A stretch of DNA of 64,000 nt from Bryobacterales bacterium (GTDB lineage Bacteria; Acidobacteriota; Terriglobia; Bryobacterales; Bryobacteraceae): NCBI GenBank assembly GCA_020854055.1, contig JADZGD010000036.1, positions 1 through 64,000 of the forward strand. Direction: 5' to 3'. This document shows positions 9,217 through 17,677 of this stretch, piece by piece. The position numbers and the translations under genes are program-made. The first letter of the stretch is position 1. Each line of letters starts with the position of its first letter. Under the pieces are notes generated by a model that saw only the letters and a program-made list of their open reading frames with translations, was not told the origin of the DNA and ran no database searches.

Positions 9217-9687
9217 ATGAATCTCAGTGAACTCAAACCCCCGGCCGGGCAGAAGCACACCAAGCGGCGAATCGGCCGCGGTATGGGCTCGGGAAGAAGT
9301 AAGACGGCTGGGCGGGGCCAGAAGGGCCAACGCTCGATTTCCGGCTTCAGCCTGATGCGCGGCTTCGAGGGCGGCCAGATGCCGCTCCACCGCCGCCTGC
9401 CCAAGCGCGGATTCACCAATATTTTTCGAAAGCAACTGGCGGTGGTGAACGTCGGCCGGCTGGACCAACTCGAAGGAGATTCTTTCGACCCGGCAAACCT
9501 GGTACAACTCGGGGTTGTCAGCAAACTCGGTGACGGTTTGAAGGTGCTGGGCGCTGGCGAGCTGAAACGCGCCATCAAGGTGAAGGCCCACGTTTTCTCC
9601 CAATCGGCCAGGCAGAAGATCGAAGCCGCGGGCGGGTCGGTCGAGGTGATCGAACCCGGCAGCAAAGCCCCAGCCTCGGGCAACTGA
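9217..9687 (+). CDS. rplO: 50S ribosomal protein uL15
   Basis: 156 residues. It has the glycine/basic N-terminal extension (KRRIGRGMGSGRSKTAGRGQKGQ), the core GFEGGQMPLHRRLPKRGF and the C-terminal IKVKAHVFSQSARQKIEAAGGSVEVI, all diagnostic of uL15, a late-assembly 23S binder. It starts 11 bp after rpmD and ends 22 bp before secY, the classical spc arrangement. Confidence 0.97.
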   Translation: MNLSELKPPAGQKHTKRRIGRGMGSGRSKTAGRGQKGQRSISGFSLMRGFEGGQMPLHRRLPKRGFTNIFRKQLAVVNVGRLDQLEGDSFDPANLVQLGVVSKLGDGLKVLGAGELKRAIKVKAHVFSQSARQKIEAAGGSVEVIEPGSKAPASGN

Positions 9688-9709
9688 ACCACCGGGAATT
9701 GAGCGAATC

Positions 9710-11113
9710 ATGAAGTTCTTCGAGTCCTTTGCGAACATTTTCAAGGTGCCGGACCTGCGGAATCGGGTCCTGTTCACTCTGGGAATGCTCGCCATCTATC
9801 GTCTGGGCGGTCACATTCCGACACCGGGTATCGATGCCCACCGTCTGGAGAATTTCTTTCAGCAGAACCAGGGTTCGCTGTTCGGTTTTATCGACCTGTT
9901 TTCGGGCGGGATGTTTCGCCGGTTGACGATTTTTGCGCTGGGCATCATGCCCTACATCACGGCGTCCATCATTCTTCAGTTGCTGACGGTCGTCATCCCG
10001 ACGCTCGAAAAACTCCAGAAGGAAGGCGAACTCGGCCGCCGCAAAATCACCCAGTGGACCCGCTATATGACGGTCGGCCTGGCTCTGATGCAGTCGTTCG
10101 GCATCGCCGCCGCGCTGCAGAACTCGCAGGGTGGATTTGTGATAAACCCTGGCTACGGCTTCATCGCGATGACGGTGTTGAGCCTCACAACGGGCACCGC
10201 CTTCATCATGTGGCTGGGCGAGCAGATCAGTGAACGCGGTATCGGCAACGGAATGTCGCTGATCATCTTCACCGGCATTGTGGTTGGCCTGCCTAGCGCA
10301 GTTGGCAATTTTTATACGAATGTATTCCAGACCCGCCAGTGGAATGCCCTCCACGTGACCATCATTATTATTTTCATGATCGCGGTGGTTGGCTTCATCG
10401 TCCTGGTGGAACGTGGCGAACGCCGGATTCCGGTGCAGTACGCCAAACGGGTGGTCGGCCGCCGCATGATGGGTGGCCAGCAAACTTACCTGCCGCTGAA
10501 GGTGAACGCCGGCGGTGTCATTCCTGTCATCTTTGCTTCTTCGCTGCTGGCGTTTCCGCAGACTTTCCTGCAGTTCGAGGGGCTTAAGCAGAATTCGTGG
10601 ATCAGCGGAATGCTTCGCTCCATGGGCTACGGAGAGCCGTTGAATGCGGTACTGTTTGTTGTCGGTATCATCTTCTTCTGCTATTTTTACGTTTCGATTA
10701 TCTTTAATCCGAACGAAGCGGCAGACAACATGCGTAAGTACGGCGGGTTCATCCCCGGAATCCGACCCGGTAAGAACACCGCCGACTACATGAACAAGAT
10801 CCTGACCAAGATTACGATGGTCGGGGGCTTGTACCTTTCGGTGTTAAGCCTGATTCCTCAGATCATGATCTCCGGCATCAAGCTGCAGCACCTTCCGCCG
10901 GCCGTACTGGGCAACTTCATCGATGCGCATTTTCCGCGCTGGCTGCTCGATGGCTTGGGCGTCACTTTTTATTTCGGCGGTACCTCGCTACTCATTGTGG
11001 TCGGGGTGGCGATGGACACTGTCAATCAGGTCGAGGCGCAACTGATCATGCGTCATTACGAAGGCTTCACGCCGCGGTCGGGCCGTATTCGCGGGCGCAG
11101 GAGCGTTTTCTGA
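9710..11113 (+). CDS. secY: Protein translocase channel subunit SecY
   Basis: 467 residues, slightly longer than the usual 430-445. Ten hydrophobic membrane segments can be traced. Family motifs include the first segment region RNRVLFTLGMLAIYRLGGHIPTPG, the plug and TM2 region (GMFRRLTIFALGIMPYITASIILQLL), GIGNGMSLIIFTGI, and the cytoplasmic loop QQTYLPLKVNAGGVIPVIFASSL. The C-terminus RGRRSVF is short and basic. SecY is the core of the inner-membrane Sec channel. SecG, its partner, is encoded in this window at 53818-54291. Confidence 0.98.
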   Translation: MKFFESFANIFKVPDLRNRVLFTLGMLAIYRLGGHIPTPGIDAHRLENFFQQNQGSLFGFIDLFSGGMFRRLTIFALGIMPYITASIILQLLTVVIPTLEKLQKEGELGRRKITQWTRYMTVGLALMQSFGIAAALQNSQGGFVINPGYGFIAMTVLSLTTGTAFIMWLGEQISERGIGNGMSLIIFTGIVVGLPSAVGNFYTNVFQTRQWNALHVTIIIIFMIAVVGFIVLVERGERRIPVQYAKRVVGRRMMGGQQTYLPLKVNAGGVIPVIFASSLLAFPQTFLQFEGLKQNSWISGMLRSMGYGEPLNAVLFVVGIIFFCYFYVSIIFNPNEAADNMRKYGGFIPGIRPGKNTADYMNKILTKITMVGGLYLSVLSLIPQIMISGIKLQHLPPAVLGNFIDAHFPRWLLDGLGVTFYFGGTSLLIVVGVAMDTVNQVEAQLIMRHYEGFTPRSGRIRGRRSVF

Positions 11114-11128
11114 TACCTAGGAACTCAT

Positions 11129-11809
11129 ATGCCGAAGATCACGGTCGGCACCGTCGCCGTTATGTTGTTCGGACCCCCGGGCTCGGGGAAAGGAACCGTC
11201 GCCCAGTACCTTACCGGGTGCTTCGACGTTCCACACATCTCAACGGGTCATATCCTGCGGGAGCAGATTGCTCTCGCCGACGGGCTTGGCCGGGAAGTGA
11301 AAGAATTGATGGATAGCGGTAAGCTGGTTGCTGATGAACTGGTGAACCGGATCGTTGTAGACCGGTTGAGCCGCCCGGATTGCGCCGCCGGCGCGATCCT
11401 CGACGGCTATCCGCGAACTGTCGAACAGGCCAAATTTATCTCTGAAGTATTGAAACAACGGGCGTTGGATTCGATGGTGATCTATCTGGACGTCGATTAC
11501 GACGTGGTCGTCTCCAGGTTGACGGCTCGCCGCAGTTGTCCCCAATGCGGCGCGGTCTACAATCTCCGCTCCAAGCCGCCTAAAGTGGATAGCCGATGCG
11601 ATCTCGATGGAACGCCGCTGATTACGCGCGACGATGATCGCGAGGACGTCATTCGTCAGCGTCTGGACAACTACGAGACTCAGACCCAGCCGCTGGTGGA
11701 CTACTTCCGCGAGCAGGCTACTTGGTATTACCGGGTCAATGGAAATGACGGCAGTTCGGAGCAGATTGCGGAGCGTGCCTGTGCGCTGATCCGGAACTCC
11801 AACCCATGA
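11129..11809 (+). CDS. adk: Adenylate kinase (zinc-lid type)
   Basis: 226 residues. The P-loop GPPGSGKGT (about residues 13-21), the AMP-binding ISTGHILRE segment, and DGYPRTVEQAKF are all present. The LID domain has CPQC followed by CDLD, matching the four-ligand zinc-stabilised lid with Asp as last ligand. It converts ATP + AMP to 2 ADP in the cytosol. It follows secY by 15 bp and overlaps map by four bases (ATGA). The N-terminus is about ten residues longer than average (PKITVGTVAV). Confidence 0.96.
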   Translation: MPKITVGTVAVMLFGPPGSGKGTVAQYLTGCFDVPHISTGHILREQIALADGLGREVKELMDSGKLVADELVNRIVVDRLSRPDCAAGAILDGYPRTVEQAKFISEVLKQRALDSMVIYLDVDYDVVVSRLTARRSCPQCGAVYNLRSKPPKVDSRCDLDGTPLITRDDDREDVIRQRLDNYETQTQPLVDYFREQATWYYRVNGNDGSSEQIAERACALIRNSNP

Positions 11810-12576
11810 TTACGCGGAAGAACGCCGCCGAGCTGGAGAAGATGCGGCGGGCAGGGCTGCTGGTTTACGAAATTCTCCAGCGGCTGAAGGAAATGGTTCG
11901 GGAAGGCGTCACAACGTACGACTTGGAGGTCGCGGCCGAGCGGATGATGACCCAGGCGGGCGCCAAATCGGCGTTCAAGGGCTACTACGCCCCATCCGCC
12001 GGGACGGAATATCCCTGGGTGCTCTGCACCTCGGTGAATGATGAGATCATACATGGAATGCCGAACCCGAAACGCCAGTTGAAGGCCGGCGACGTCGTCT
12101 CCATTGATACTGGCGTGCAGTTGGAGGGTTACTTCGGTGATTCGGCAATTACCGTGCCGGTCGGAGAGATTGCGCCGGCGGTGCAAAAGCTGCTCGATGT
12201 AACGCGCGAGTCGTTGGAACTCGCCATAGCGAAGGTGGCCGCTGGAAACCGGTTGTTCGATATTTGTGGAACGGTGGAGCGCCACGTACAACTAAATGGC
12301 TTTTCCGTGGTCCGTGAGTTTGTGGGCCACGGCATAGGGACGCACCTGCATGAAGAACCCCAGGTTCCTAATTACATCGACCGGCGCAACGAGAATCCCC
12401 GGCTGAAGGAAGGCATGGTGCTGGCCATCGAGCCGATGGTGAATGCCGGACGTCCCGAAGTCAAGGTTTTGGCCGACAAATGGACCGCCGCCACGGCCGA
12501 CGGATCATTTGCCGCTCATTTTGAGCACTGCGTGGCGGTTACCGCCAACGGGCCCTGGGTGCTGACGCGGCCTTGA
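11806..12576 (+). CDS. map: Type I methionine aminopeptidase
   Basis: 256 residues. The metal-binding residues of the pita-bread fold are visible: Asp in SIDTGVQLEGY, Asp in GYFGDSA, His in GHGIGTHLHEEPQVPN, Glu in AIEPMVNAGR, and Glu in HFEHCVAV. The enzyme removes the N-terminal methionine from nascent proteins. The gene overlaps adk by four bases, and infA starts two bases after its stop, a tight adk-map-infA arrangement known from many bacterial spc-alpha junctions. Confidence 0.97.
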   Translation: MITRKNAAELEKMRRAGLLVYEILQRLKEMVREGVTTYDLEVAAERMMTQAGAKSAFKGYYAPSAGTEYPWVLCTSVNDEIIHGMPNPKRQLKAGDVVSIDTGVQLEGYFGDSAITVPVGEIAPAVQKLLDVTRESLELAIAKVAAGNRLFDICGTVERHVQLNGFSVVREFVGHGIGTHLHEEPQVPNYIDRRNENPRLKEGMVLAIEPMVNAGRPEVKVLADKWTAATADGSFAAHFEHCVAVTANGPWVLTRP

Positions 12577-12577
12577 G

Positions 12578-12817
12578 ATGGAATTCGTTTCCGGCGATCA
12601 GCCGCGGGGTGGCCAGGTAGCGACGGTTTTGGAGCTACTACCGGGCGGAATCGTCCGGTTGGAGTTGGAGAGCCGCCGCGAGGTGCTGGCCCATCCGGCC
12701 AGTTCGCGGGTGTTGAATACGACCCGGCTGCGGCCGGGTGATCGGGTTGAGGTGGCGCTTTCGCCGCACGACACAACCAGGGGCCGGATTATCCGGCTGC
12801 TGCCGGCAAAGTGCTAG
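12578..12817 (+). CDS. infA: Translation initiation factor IF-1 (divergent)
   Basis: 79 residues, S1/OB-fold protein. The matches to IF-1 are LELLPGGIVRLELESRREVLAH for the usual LPN-MFRVELENGH-VLAH, RLRPGDRVEVALSPHDTTRGRI for the IL-GD-V-VELSPYDLTRGRI block, and the position between map and rpmJ. It differs from canonical IF-1 by a changed N-terminus, the substitution of the conserved ISGKMR block by PASSRVLN, and a C-terminal RLLPAKC in place of the YR-rich end. IF-1 binds the ribosomal A site at initiation. It could be a second, specialised copy if a canonical infA exists elsewhere. Confidence 0.8.
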   Translation: MEFVSGDQPRGGQVATVLELLPGGIVRLELESRREVLAHPASSRVLNTTRLRPGDRVEVALSPHDTTRGRIIRLLPAKC

Positions 12818-12832
12818 GGTGGAGAGATTTTT

Positions 12833-12946
12833 ATGAAAGTTAGAGCTTCGGTAAAAGTAATGTGTGACAAGTGCAAGATCATCCGCCGCGAGGGCGTGGT
12901 GCGGGTCATTTGCACCAACCCGAAACACAAACAGCGACAGGGATAG
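12833..12946 (+). CDS. rpmJ: 50S ribosomal protein bL36 (zinc form)
   Basis: 37 residues reading [19 protein letters not shown], then [18 protein letters not shown]. It has the zinc-ribbon ligands CxxC, C and H (CDKC, CTNPKH) of the C+ L36. The ATG at 12833 follows GGTGGAGAGATTTTT. bL36 stabilises 23S rRNA near the base of the L7/L12 stalk. It sits between infA and rpsM, the usual alpha-operon entry. Confidence 0.97.
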   Translation: MKVRASVKVMCDKCKIIRREGVVRVICTNPKHKQRQG

Positions 12947-12958
12947 TGAGGGAAAACT

Positions 12959-13345
12959 ATGGCGCGTATCGCAGGCGTTGATCTGCCGAACAAGAAAAGG
13001 GCCGAAATCGGCCTGACTTATATTTACGGCATCGGCCGGACACGGTCGAATTCGATCTTGCACCGGGCCGGTGTGAATGCGGACAAGAAGGTTGGAGATC
13101 TCACCGAAGAGGAGATTAACCGGATCCGCCAGGTGATTGAAGAGGAAGGCGCCGTCGAAGGTGACCTGCGCAAAGAGATCTCGATGAACATCAAGCGGCT
13201 CATCGAGATGGGTTCCTACCGCGGACTGCGCCACCGCCGCGGCCTGCCGTTGCGCGGCCAGCGAACCCACACTAACGCACGCACCCGCAAGGGACCGCGG
13301 CGTGGTACGGTCGCCAACAAGAAGAAGGCGTCGGCAAAGACTTAG
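12959..13345 (+). CDS. rpsM: 30S ribosomal protein uS13
   Basis: 128 residues. Motifs [25 protein letters not shown] at the N-terminus, [15 protein letters not shown] and the C-terminal [31 protein letters not shown] with a lysine-rich tail are diagnostic. uS13 lies at the top of the 30S head and contacts P-site tRNA through its tail. It follows rpmJ by 12 bp. Confidence 0.98.
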   Translation: MARIAGVDLPNKKRAEIGLTYIYGIGRTRSNSILHRAGVNADKKVGDLTEEEINRIRQVIEEEGAVEGDLRKEISMNIKRLIEMGSYRGLRHRRGLPLRGQRTHTNARTRKGPRRGTVANKKKASAKT

Positions 13346-13373
13346 TCCGGGATTGGACCGATAGGGATCTTTC

Positions 13374-13781
13374 ATGGCGAAAGCACCAGCTAAATCGACA
13401 AAGAAGAAGAGCTTTAAGAAAAAAGAAAAGAAGATTGTACCGTACGGTATCGTACACATCCAGGCAACCTTCAACAACACCATCATTACTTTTACCGATC
13501 CGCTTGGAAACGTCCTGGCGTGGTCGAGTTCCGGTTCGCTGGGCTTTCGCGGTTCGCGCAAAGGCACCCCGTTCGCCGCTCAGCAGGCGTCGCTCACTGC
13601 GGCTAACAAGGTGAAGGAATACGGCCTGCGAACCGTGGAAGTTCGTGTCGGCGGCCCCGGCGCCGGCCGGGAATCAGCGGTTCGCGCGCTGTCTACCGCC
13701 GGAATTGATGTCAGGGCGATCAAGGATCGGACTCCCATTCCGCACAACGGCTGCCGGCCGCCGAAGAAGCGCCGCGTTTGA
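13374..13781 (+). CDS. rpsK: 30S ribosomal protein uS11
   Basis: 135 residues. After a lysine-rich N-terminal extension come [46 protein letters not shown] and the C-terminal [32 protein letters not shown], the uS11 signature. uS11 binds the 3' major domain of 16S rRNA near the E site. The 131-bp gap after it is the longest within the alpha portion of the operon. Confidence 0.98.
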   Translation: MAKAPAKSTKKKSFKKKEKKIVPYGIVHIQATFNNTIITFTDPLGNVLAWSSSGSLGFRGSRKGTPFAAQQASLTAANKVKEYGLRTVEVRVGGPGAGRESAVRALSTAGIDVRAIKDRTPIPHNGCRPPKKRRV

Positions 13782-13806
13782 ATACCGTTGATTCTGCCCG
13801 GGCTGG

Positions 13807-13831
13807 TGGCGGCTCCAGTGCCGGAACCGCC
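13807..13831 (+). other. Imperfect hairpin in the rpsK-rpsD leader
   Basis: The 131-bp interval between rpsK and rpsD holds GGCGGCTCC and CGGAACCGCC arms that can pair with one mismatch around a short loop. No T-run follows. S4 represses its own mRNA through leader structures in other bacteria, so a regulatory structure here is plausible, but nothing beyond the pairing supports it. The rest of the interval contains no coding signal. Confidence 0.25.
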
Positions 13832-13912
13832 GGGCCAATTGATTGTAGAGAGCAGGATGAAGGTCTGCCAGACCGTAAACTGCACCTTTTTGAAAGGTAG
13901 AGTTGATAACTT

Positions 13913-14545
13913 ATGGCTCGATATAGTGGCTCCGTTTGCCGGCTGTGCCGGCGCGAGGGCATGAAGCTGTTCCTCAAAGGGGAGCGCTGCCACACCGAAA
14001 AGTGCGCCATAGAAAAGCGCAACTTTCCTCCCGGTCAACACGGGAAGGACCGCAAACCGAAAATTGTCGGCTACGGACTGCAGTTGCGCGAGAAGCAGAA
14101 GGCCCGGCGCTATTACGGATTGACCGAAACCCAGTTCCGGAACCTGTTCGAGAAGGCCTCGCGCGTCAAGGGCATCACCGGCGAGAACCTGCTGAATATG
14201 CTCGAACGGCGTCTGGATAACGTCATCTACCGCATGGGGCTGGCTACCAGCCGCCCACAGGCCCGCCAGGTAGTCCGTCATGGGCACGTTCAGGTGAACG
14301 GGCGCAAGACGAATATTCCTTCGTTCACGGTAAAGCCCGGCGATGTCGTCGAAGTCCGGGAAGGTAGCCGCAACAACGTATCCATTCTCAGTGCCCGGGA
14401 CGCTACCGCGCACGCGCCAACCCCAAACTGGCTCGACGTTGATCGTGAGGCCCTGCGGGCAAGAATCACCGCGCAGCCCTCGCGCGAGGAGCTGGTTCAA
14501 ATTCAATTAAACGAACAGCTCATCGTGGAACTGTATTCCAAGTAA
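13913..14545 (+). CDS. rpsD: 30S ribosomal protein uS4 (zinc-type N-terminus)
   Basis: 210 residues. The N-terminus [20 protein letters not shown] with a later CHTEKC gives the four-cysteine metal site of C+ S4. FPPGQHG and the S4 RNA-binding domain ([33 protein letters not shown]) follow. uS4 is a primary 16S rRNA binder and, in several bacteria, a translational repressor. The ATG at 13913 is preceded by GATAACTT with a weak ribosome-binding site (GAAAGGTAGAG further upstream). Confidence 0.97.
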   Translation: MARYSGSVCRLCRREGMKLFLKGERCHTEKCAIEKRNFPPGQHGKDRKPKIVGYGLQLREKQKARRYYGLTETQFRNLFEKASRVKGITGENLLNMLERRLDNVIYRMGLATSRPQARQVVRHGHVQVNGRKTNIPSFTVKPGDVVEVREGSRNNVSILSARDATAHAPTPNWLDVDREALRARITAQPSREELVQIQLNEQLIVELYSK

Positions 14546-14596
14546 CGGCAGGCCGCTCCTTGAAGAGCGGCAAGGAAGTTAGAAGAGGAGAAAGCT

Positions 14597-15649
14597 ATGT
14601 TCAAGGGCTTTCAGAAACCCAAGAGATTAGTTGCCAATACCGAATCACTCACCGAGCGGTACGGTATGTTCACCGCACAGCCCTTCGAGCGCGGTTTCGG
14701 TACCACCATCGGCGTGGGTCTGCGCCGGGTGCTGCTCAGCTCCATCGAGGGAGCGGCCATCACGGCGGTCCGAATCGAAGGTGTGGCGCATGAGTTCAGC
14801 CCGATCCCTGGAGTGGTCGAAGATGCCACCGACATCATCCTGAACCTTAAACAGGTTCCCTTCAAGATGAGTAGCGAGGGTGTGCGAACGGCCCGTCTGG
14901 TGATCGAAGAGCCCGGCGAGGTTCTCAGCGGCCAGATCCAGACCGATCACGACGTGGAAGTGCTCGACCGCAACATGCACATCGCCACCGTCGGCGAAGG
15001 CGGAAGGTTGAGCATCGAAATGCGGTTGAAAAGCGGACGAGGCTACGTTGCCGCCGACCGTAATTTCGACGAAGATCTGCCGCTCGGCTACATCCCGATC
15101 GACTCGGTCCATTCGCCGGTGCGTAAGGTCAATTTTTCGGTGGAGGCGGCTCGGCTCGGCCAGATGACCGATTACGACAAGCTGACGCTCGAGGTCTGGA
15201 CCAACGGCGCCATCTCGCCCCAGGACGCCATCGGACAGGCCGCCAAGCTGCTCAAAGATCACATGGCAATCTTCATCAATTTCGAAGAATTGCCCGAGCA
15301 GGCCGAAGAACCGGCCGAGCGCGCCCTCAACCAGATGAACGAGATCCTCAACCGTTCGGTGGAAGAGCTCGAGTTGAGCGTACGTTCGTATAACTGCCTG
15401 AAAAACGCCAACATCCAGACGATCGGCGATCTGGTGCAAAAGACCGAGGCCGAAATGCTCAGGACCAAGAACTTCGGCCGCAAGTCGCTCAATGAGATCA
15501 AGGAGATCCTGCGGAATCTGGGGCTCTCCTTCGGCATGAAGTTCGACTCCCAGGGGCGCCTGGTAATGCCTGCCGGCGGTCCGGCCGTTGCCGAGGCGGC
15601 CGAAGAACCCGAAACGGACGAGAACGAACTCAACGAGATCAATGGATAG
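14597..15649 (+). CDS. rpoA: RNA polymerase alpha subunit
   Basis: 350 residues. The N-terminal dimerisation domain shows [27 protein letters not shown] and the conserved [21 protein letters not shown]. The alpha-CTD (about residues 255-320) has [49 protein letters not shown], the DNA- and activator-binding helices. The acidic tail ([18 protein letters not shown]) is longer than in E. coli. It starts after AGAAGAGGAGAAAG and is followed by rplQ 9 bp later. Confidence 0.98.
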   Translation: MFKGFQKPKRLVANTESLTERYGMFTAQPFERGFGTTIGVGLRRVLLSSIEGAAITAVRIEGVAHEFSPIPGVVEDATDIILNLKQVPFKMSSEGVRTARLVIEEPGEVLSGQIQTDHDVEVLDRNMHIATVGEGGRLSIEMRLKSGRGYVAADRNFDEDLPLGYIPIDSVHSPVRKVNFSVEAARLGQMTDYDKLTLEVWTNGAISPQDAIGQAAKLLKDHMAIFINFEELPEQAEEPAERALNQMNEILNRSVEELELSVRSYNCLKNANIQTIGDLVQKTEAEMLRTKNFGRKSLNEIKEILRNLGLSFGMKFDSQGRLVMPAGGPAVAEAAEEPETDENELNEING

Positions 15650-15658
15650 GAGCCGACC

Positions 15659-16114
15659 ATGAGACACAAGAAAGCAGGTTTTAAGCTCGGTAGGGACGTG
15701 GCCGGCCGGCGCTCGCTTCTCCGCGGGCTGGTGACCAGTCTGATCGAGCAGGAACGGATCATTACGACGGTCACCAAAGCGAAGGCGGCAAAGCCGCTGG
15801 TCGAAAAAATGATTACCCTGGCCAAGACCGATACACTCCCGGCCCGTCGCCAGGCGGCAGCGTTTCTGGAGACACCGGCCTCGGTCAAGAAGTTGTTCGA
15901 CACGCTCGGCACGCGCTTCGGACAACGCAGCGGCGGCTACACCCGGGTCATCCGGCTCGGGTTCCGCAAAGGCGACGGCGCCGAACAGGCGATGCTCGAG
16001 TTGGTGGATGCCAAGCTGGTAAAACGCGCCTCGGAACGTGCCAAGCGGCGGGAGGAGCGTCTCAAAGCGATGCGTGAAGGACGCGAAGGCGAAGAAGGCG
16101 GCGAGACCGCATAG
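15659..16114 (+). CDS. rplQ: 50S ribosomal protein bL17
   Basis: 151 residues. Residues 1-115 are the bL17 core: [56 protein letters not shown] and the terminal [26 protein letters not shown] charged C-terminal tail ([25 protein letters not shown]) extends it beyond the E. coli length. bL17 surrounds the exit tunnel. It is the last gene of the ribosomal block. Confidence 0.97.
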   Translation: MRHKKAGFKLGRDVAGRRSLLRGLVTSLIEQERIITTVTKAKAAKPLVEKMITLAKTDTLPARRQAAAFLETPASVKKLFDTLGTRFGQRSGGYTRVIRLGFRKGDGAEQAMLELVDAKLVKRASERAKRREERLKAMREGREGEEGGETA

Positions 16115-16147
16115 GCGGATAGCAGCCGCTACAACCCAAACCGTTCA

Positions 16148-16190
16148 CGGCGGAATGGTGCCTCACTGGCACCATTCCGCCGTTTTGTTT
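16148..16190 (+). terminator. Intrinsic terminator of the ribosomal operon
   Basis: A perfect 15-bp stem (arms 16148-16162 and 16168-16182, CGGCGGAATGGTGCC and its complement) with the loop TCACT is followed directly by TTTTGTTT. It lies 34 bp after the rplQ stop and is the only strong intrinsic terminator seen in the first 16 kb, so it probably ends the long ribosomal transcript. Confidence 0.93.
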
Positions 16191-16240
16191 CTTTGGAGTG
16201 GACACGGCAGAGAAAATATATTATTCAGCGAGCATATCTC

Positions 16241-16293
16241 TTGACAGTAGTACACTCATCTTCTATACTGAAGGTGTAGTTAGTTCTAGGAGG
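16241..16293 (+). promoter_or_regulatory. sigma70-type promoter and strong RBS of hsp20
   Basis: TTGACA at 16241-16246 and TATACT at 16264-16269 are separated by exactly 17 bp, a near-consensus vegetative promoter. AGGAGG at 16288-16293 lies 10 bp before the ATG at 16304. The presence of a housekeeping promoter rather than an obvious heat-shock one suggests substantial constitutive expression. No CIRCE inverted repeat is visible between promoter and gene. Confidence 0.85.
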
Positions 16294-16303
16294 AATTGCC
16301 ACT

Positions 16304-16747
16304 ATGACGCTAATGAAATATGATCCGTTCGCCGTTTTCGAGTCTCCTACCGGTCTCCGGGTGTTCGAAGACACCGTCTCCCGGCTGCTTAGTACGCCCG
16401 GCGGTGCCCGGCCCTGGAGTCCCAACGTCGATATCGCCGAAACGCAGAACGAACTCGTTCTCAAGGCGGATGTCCCGGGCGTCGACCTCAAGGACATCGA
16501 TATCCAGTTCGAGAACGGGACCCTCACCGTGAAAGGTGAGCGCAAGTACGAGCACCAGGCCGATACCGACGGTTATCACCGCCGCGAACGTAGCTTCGGT
16601 TCCTTCATGCGCTGCTTCGCCCTGCCGGACACCGTCGATCCGGAGCAACTGAAGGCCACCTTCGAAAACGGCGTGCTGACCATCACCATGCCGAAGAAGG
16701 AAGTCGCCAAGGCTCGCTCAATCAAAATCGAAGCAGCGAAAAACTGA
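16304..16747 (+). CDS. Small heat shock protein (Hsp20/alpha-crystallin)
   Basis: 147 residues. The alpha-crystallin domain (about residues 38-140) starts SPNVDIAETQNELVLKADVPGVDLKDIDIQFENGTLTVKGER and ends FENGVLTITMPKKE, with the conserved A-x-x-x-n-GVL-I-x-P motif. The C-terminal I-K-I-E gives a weak I-x-I-type oligomerisation tail. It is an ATP-independent holdase for unfolding cytosolic proteins. It follows a consensus promoter and a strong ribosome-binding site and is separated from htpX by a hairpin. Confidence 0.96.
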   Translation: MTLMKYDPFAVFESPTGLRVFEDTVSRLLSTPGGARPWSPNVDIAETQNELVLKADVPGVDLKDIDIQFENGTLTVKGERKYEHQADTDGYHRRERSFGSFMRCFALPDTVDPEQLKATFENGVLTITMPKKEVAKARSIKIEAAKN

Positions 16748-16777
16748 CGAAACGAACCTGAGCGGCAAGTTCAGAGG

Positions 16778-16805
16778 GCCGGGACCGCGCAACGCTGGTC
16801 CCGGC
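16778..16805 (+). terminator. Hairpin after hsp20, possible attenuating terminator
   Basis: GCCGGGACC (16778-16786) pairs exactly with GGTCCCGGC (16797-16805) around a 10-base loop. The following TGCGCTTTAC has only a short T-stretch, so termination would be partial. It may reduce read-through from hsp20 into htpX. No separate promoter for htpX is recognisable in the 87-bp gap. Confidence 0.5.
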
Positions 16806-16834
16806 TGCGCTTTACATGGGACAATGAGACTGAC

Positions 16835-17677
16835 ATGAACGGCGTAAAAACAGCGCTTCTTTTAGGGCTGATGAGCGGCATCTTGCTGGTGGGCGGGCAG
16901 GCTTTCGGCGGCCGCCAAGGGCTTTATATCGGCCTGATGATCGCCATCGGTATGAACTTTTTCAGTTACTTCTTCTCCGACAAAGTCGCTTTGCGCATGT
17001 ACCGGGCGCAGCCGTTGACTGAAACCGAGAATCCCGAGCTTTACCGGGTCATAGAGCCGATCGTGGGCAATCTCGCGCGGCAAATGGGGCTGCCCATGCC
17101 TAAGCTCTGGGTCATTCCCGAGGATTCGCCCAATGCCTTTGCCACCGGCCGTAATCCTGCGCACGCCTCTGTCGCGGTTACTCAGGGGATCGTCCACCTG
17201 ATGGACGGGCGGGAACTCGAAGGCGTTCTCGCGCACGAACTCGGCCACGTTCTGCACCGGGATATCCTGATCAGTTCGATCGCTGCAACTCTCGCCGCGG
17301 CGATTACCATGCTCGCTCGAATGGCATTCTTTTTCGGCGGCACGCGAGGGCGCGATGAGCGCGAGGGCGGCGCGATGGGCGACCTGATGATGTTGCTGAT
17401 GGCCCCCATCGCCGCCATGCTGATTCAGATGGCCGTTTCCCGGACGCGGGAATATAGCGCCGATGCCGCGGCCGCCAAGTATACGGGAACACCCTACGGC
17501 CTCATCTCGGCGCTTCAAAAGCTGGAGAGCTGGTCACGGCGGATCCCGATGGACGCCAACCCCGCAACCTCACACATGTTCATCATCAAGCCCTTCACTG
17601 GCCAGAGCCTGATGCGGCTGTTCTCCACCCACCCGTCCACCGAAGACCGGATCGCCCGTTTGCAGGCCCTGCGTTAA
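16835..17677 (+). CDS. htpX: Membrane zinc metalloprotease HtpX
   Basis: 280 residues, M48B family. Two N-terminal membrane segments (GVKTALLLGLMSGILLVGG and YIGLMIAIGMNFFSYFF) are followed by a cytoplasmic domain with AFATGRNP, the zinc motif HELGH near residue 134 and the third-ligand region SRTREYSADAAAAKYTG, then two further membrane segments between them. It degrades misfolded membrane proteins at the inner membrane. Its position after hsp20 gives a small proteostasis pair. Its TAA is immediately followed by the ATG of the methyltransferase gene. Confidence 0.96.
   Translation: MNGVKTALLLGLMSGILLVGGQAFGGRQGLYIGLMIAIGMNFFSYFFSDKVALRMYRAQPLTETENPELYRVIEPIVGNLARQMGLPMPKLWVIPEDSPNAFATGRNPAHASVAVTQGIVHLMDGRELEGVLAHELGHVLHRDILISSIAATLAAAITMLARMAFFFGGTRGRDEREGGAMGDLMMLLMAPIAAMLIQMAVSRTREYSADAAAAKYTGTPYGLISALQKLESWSRRIPMDANPATSHMFIIKPFTGQSLMRLFSTHPSTEDRIARLQALR

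Noticed and set aside
12638-13567. A 309-codon open frame antisense to infA, rpmJ, rpsM and rpsK
   Set aside because: The strongly conserved ribosomal genes on the plus strand explain the sequence; the antisense frame has no family motif, and long antisense frames are common in GC-rich coding DNA.
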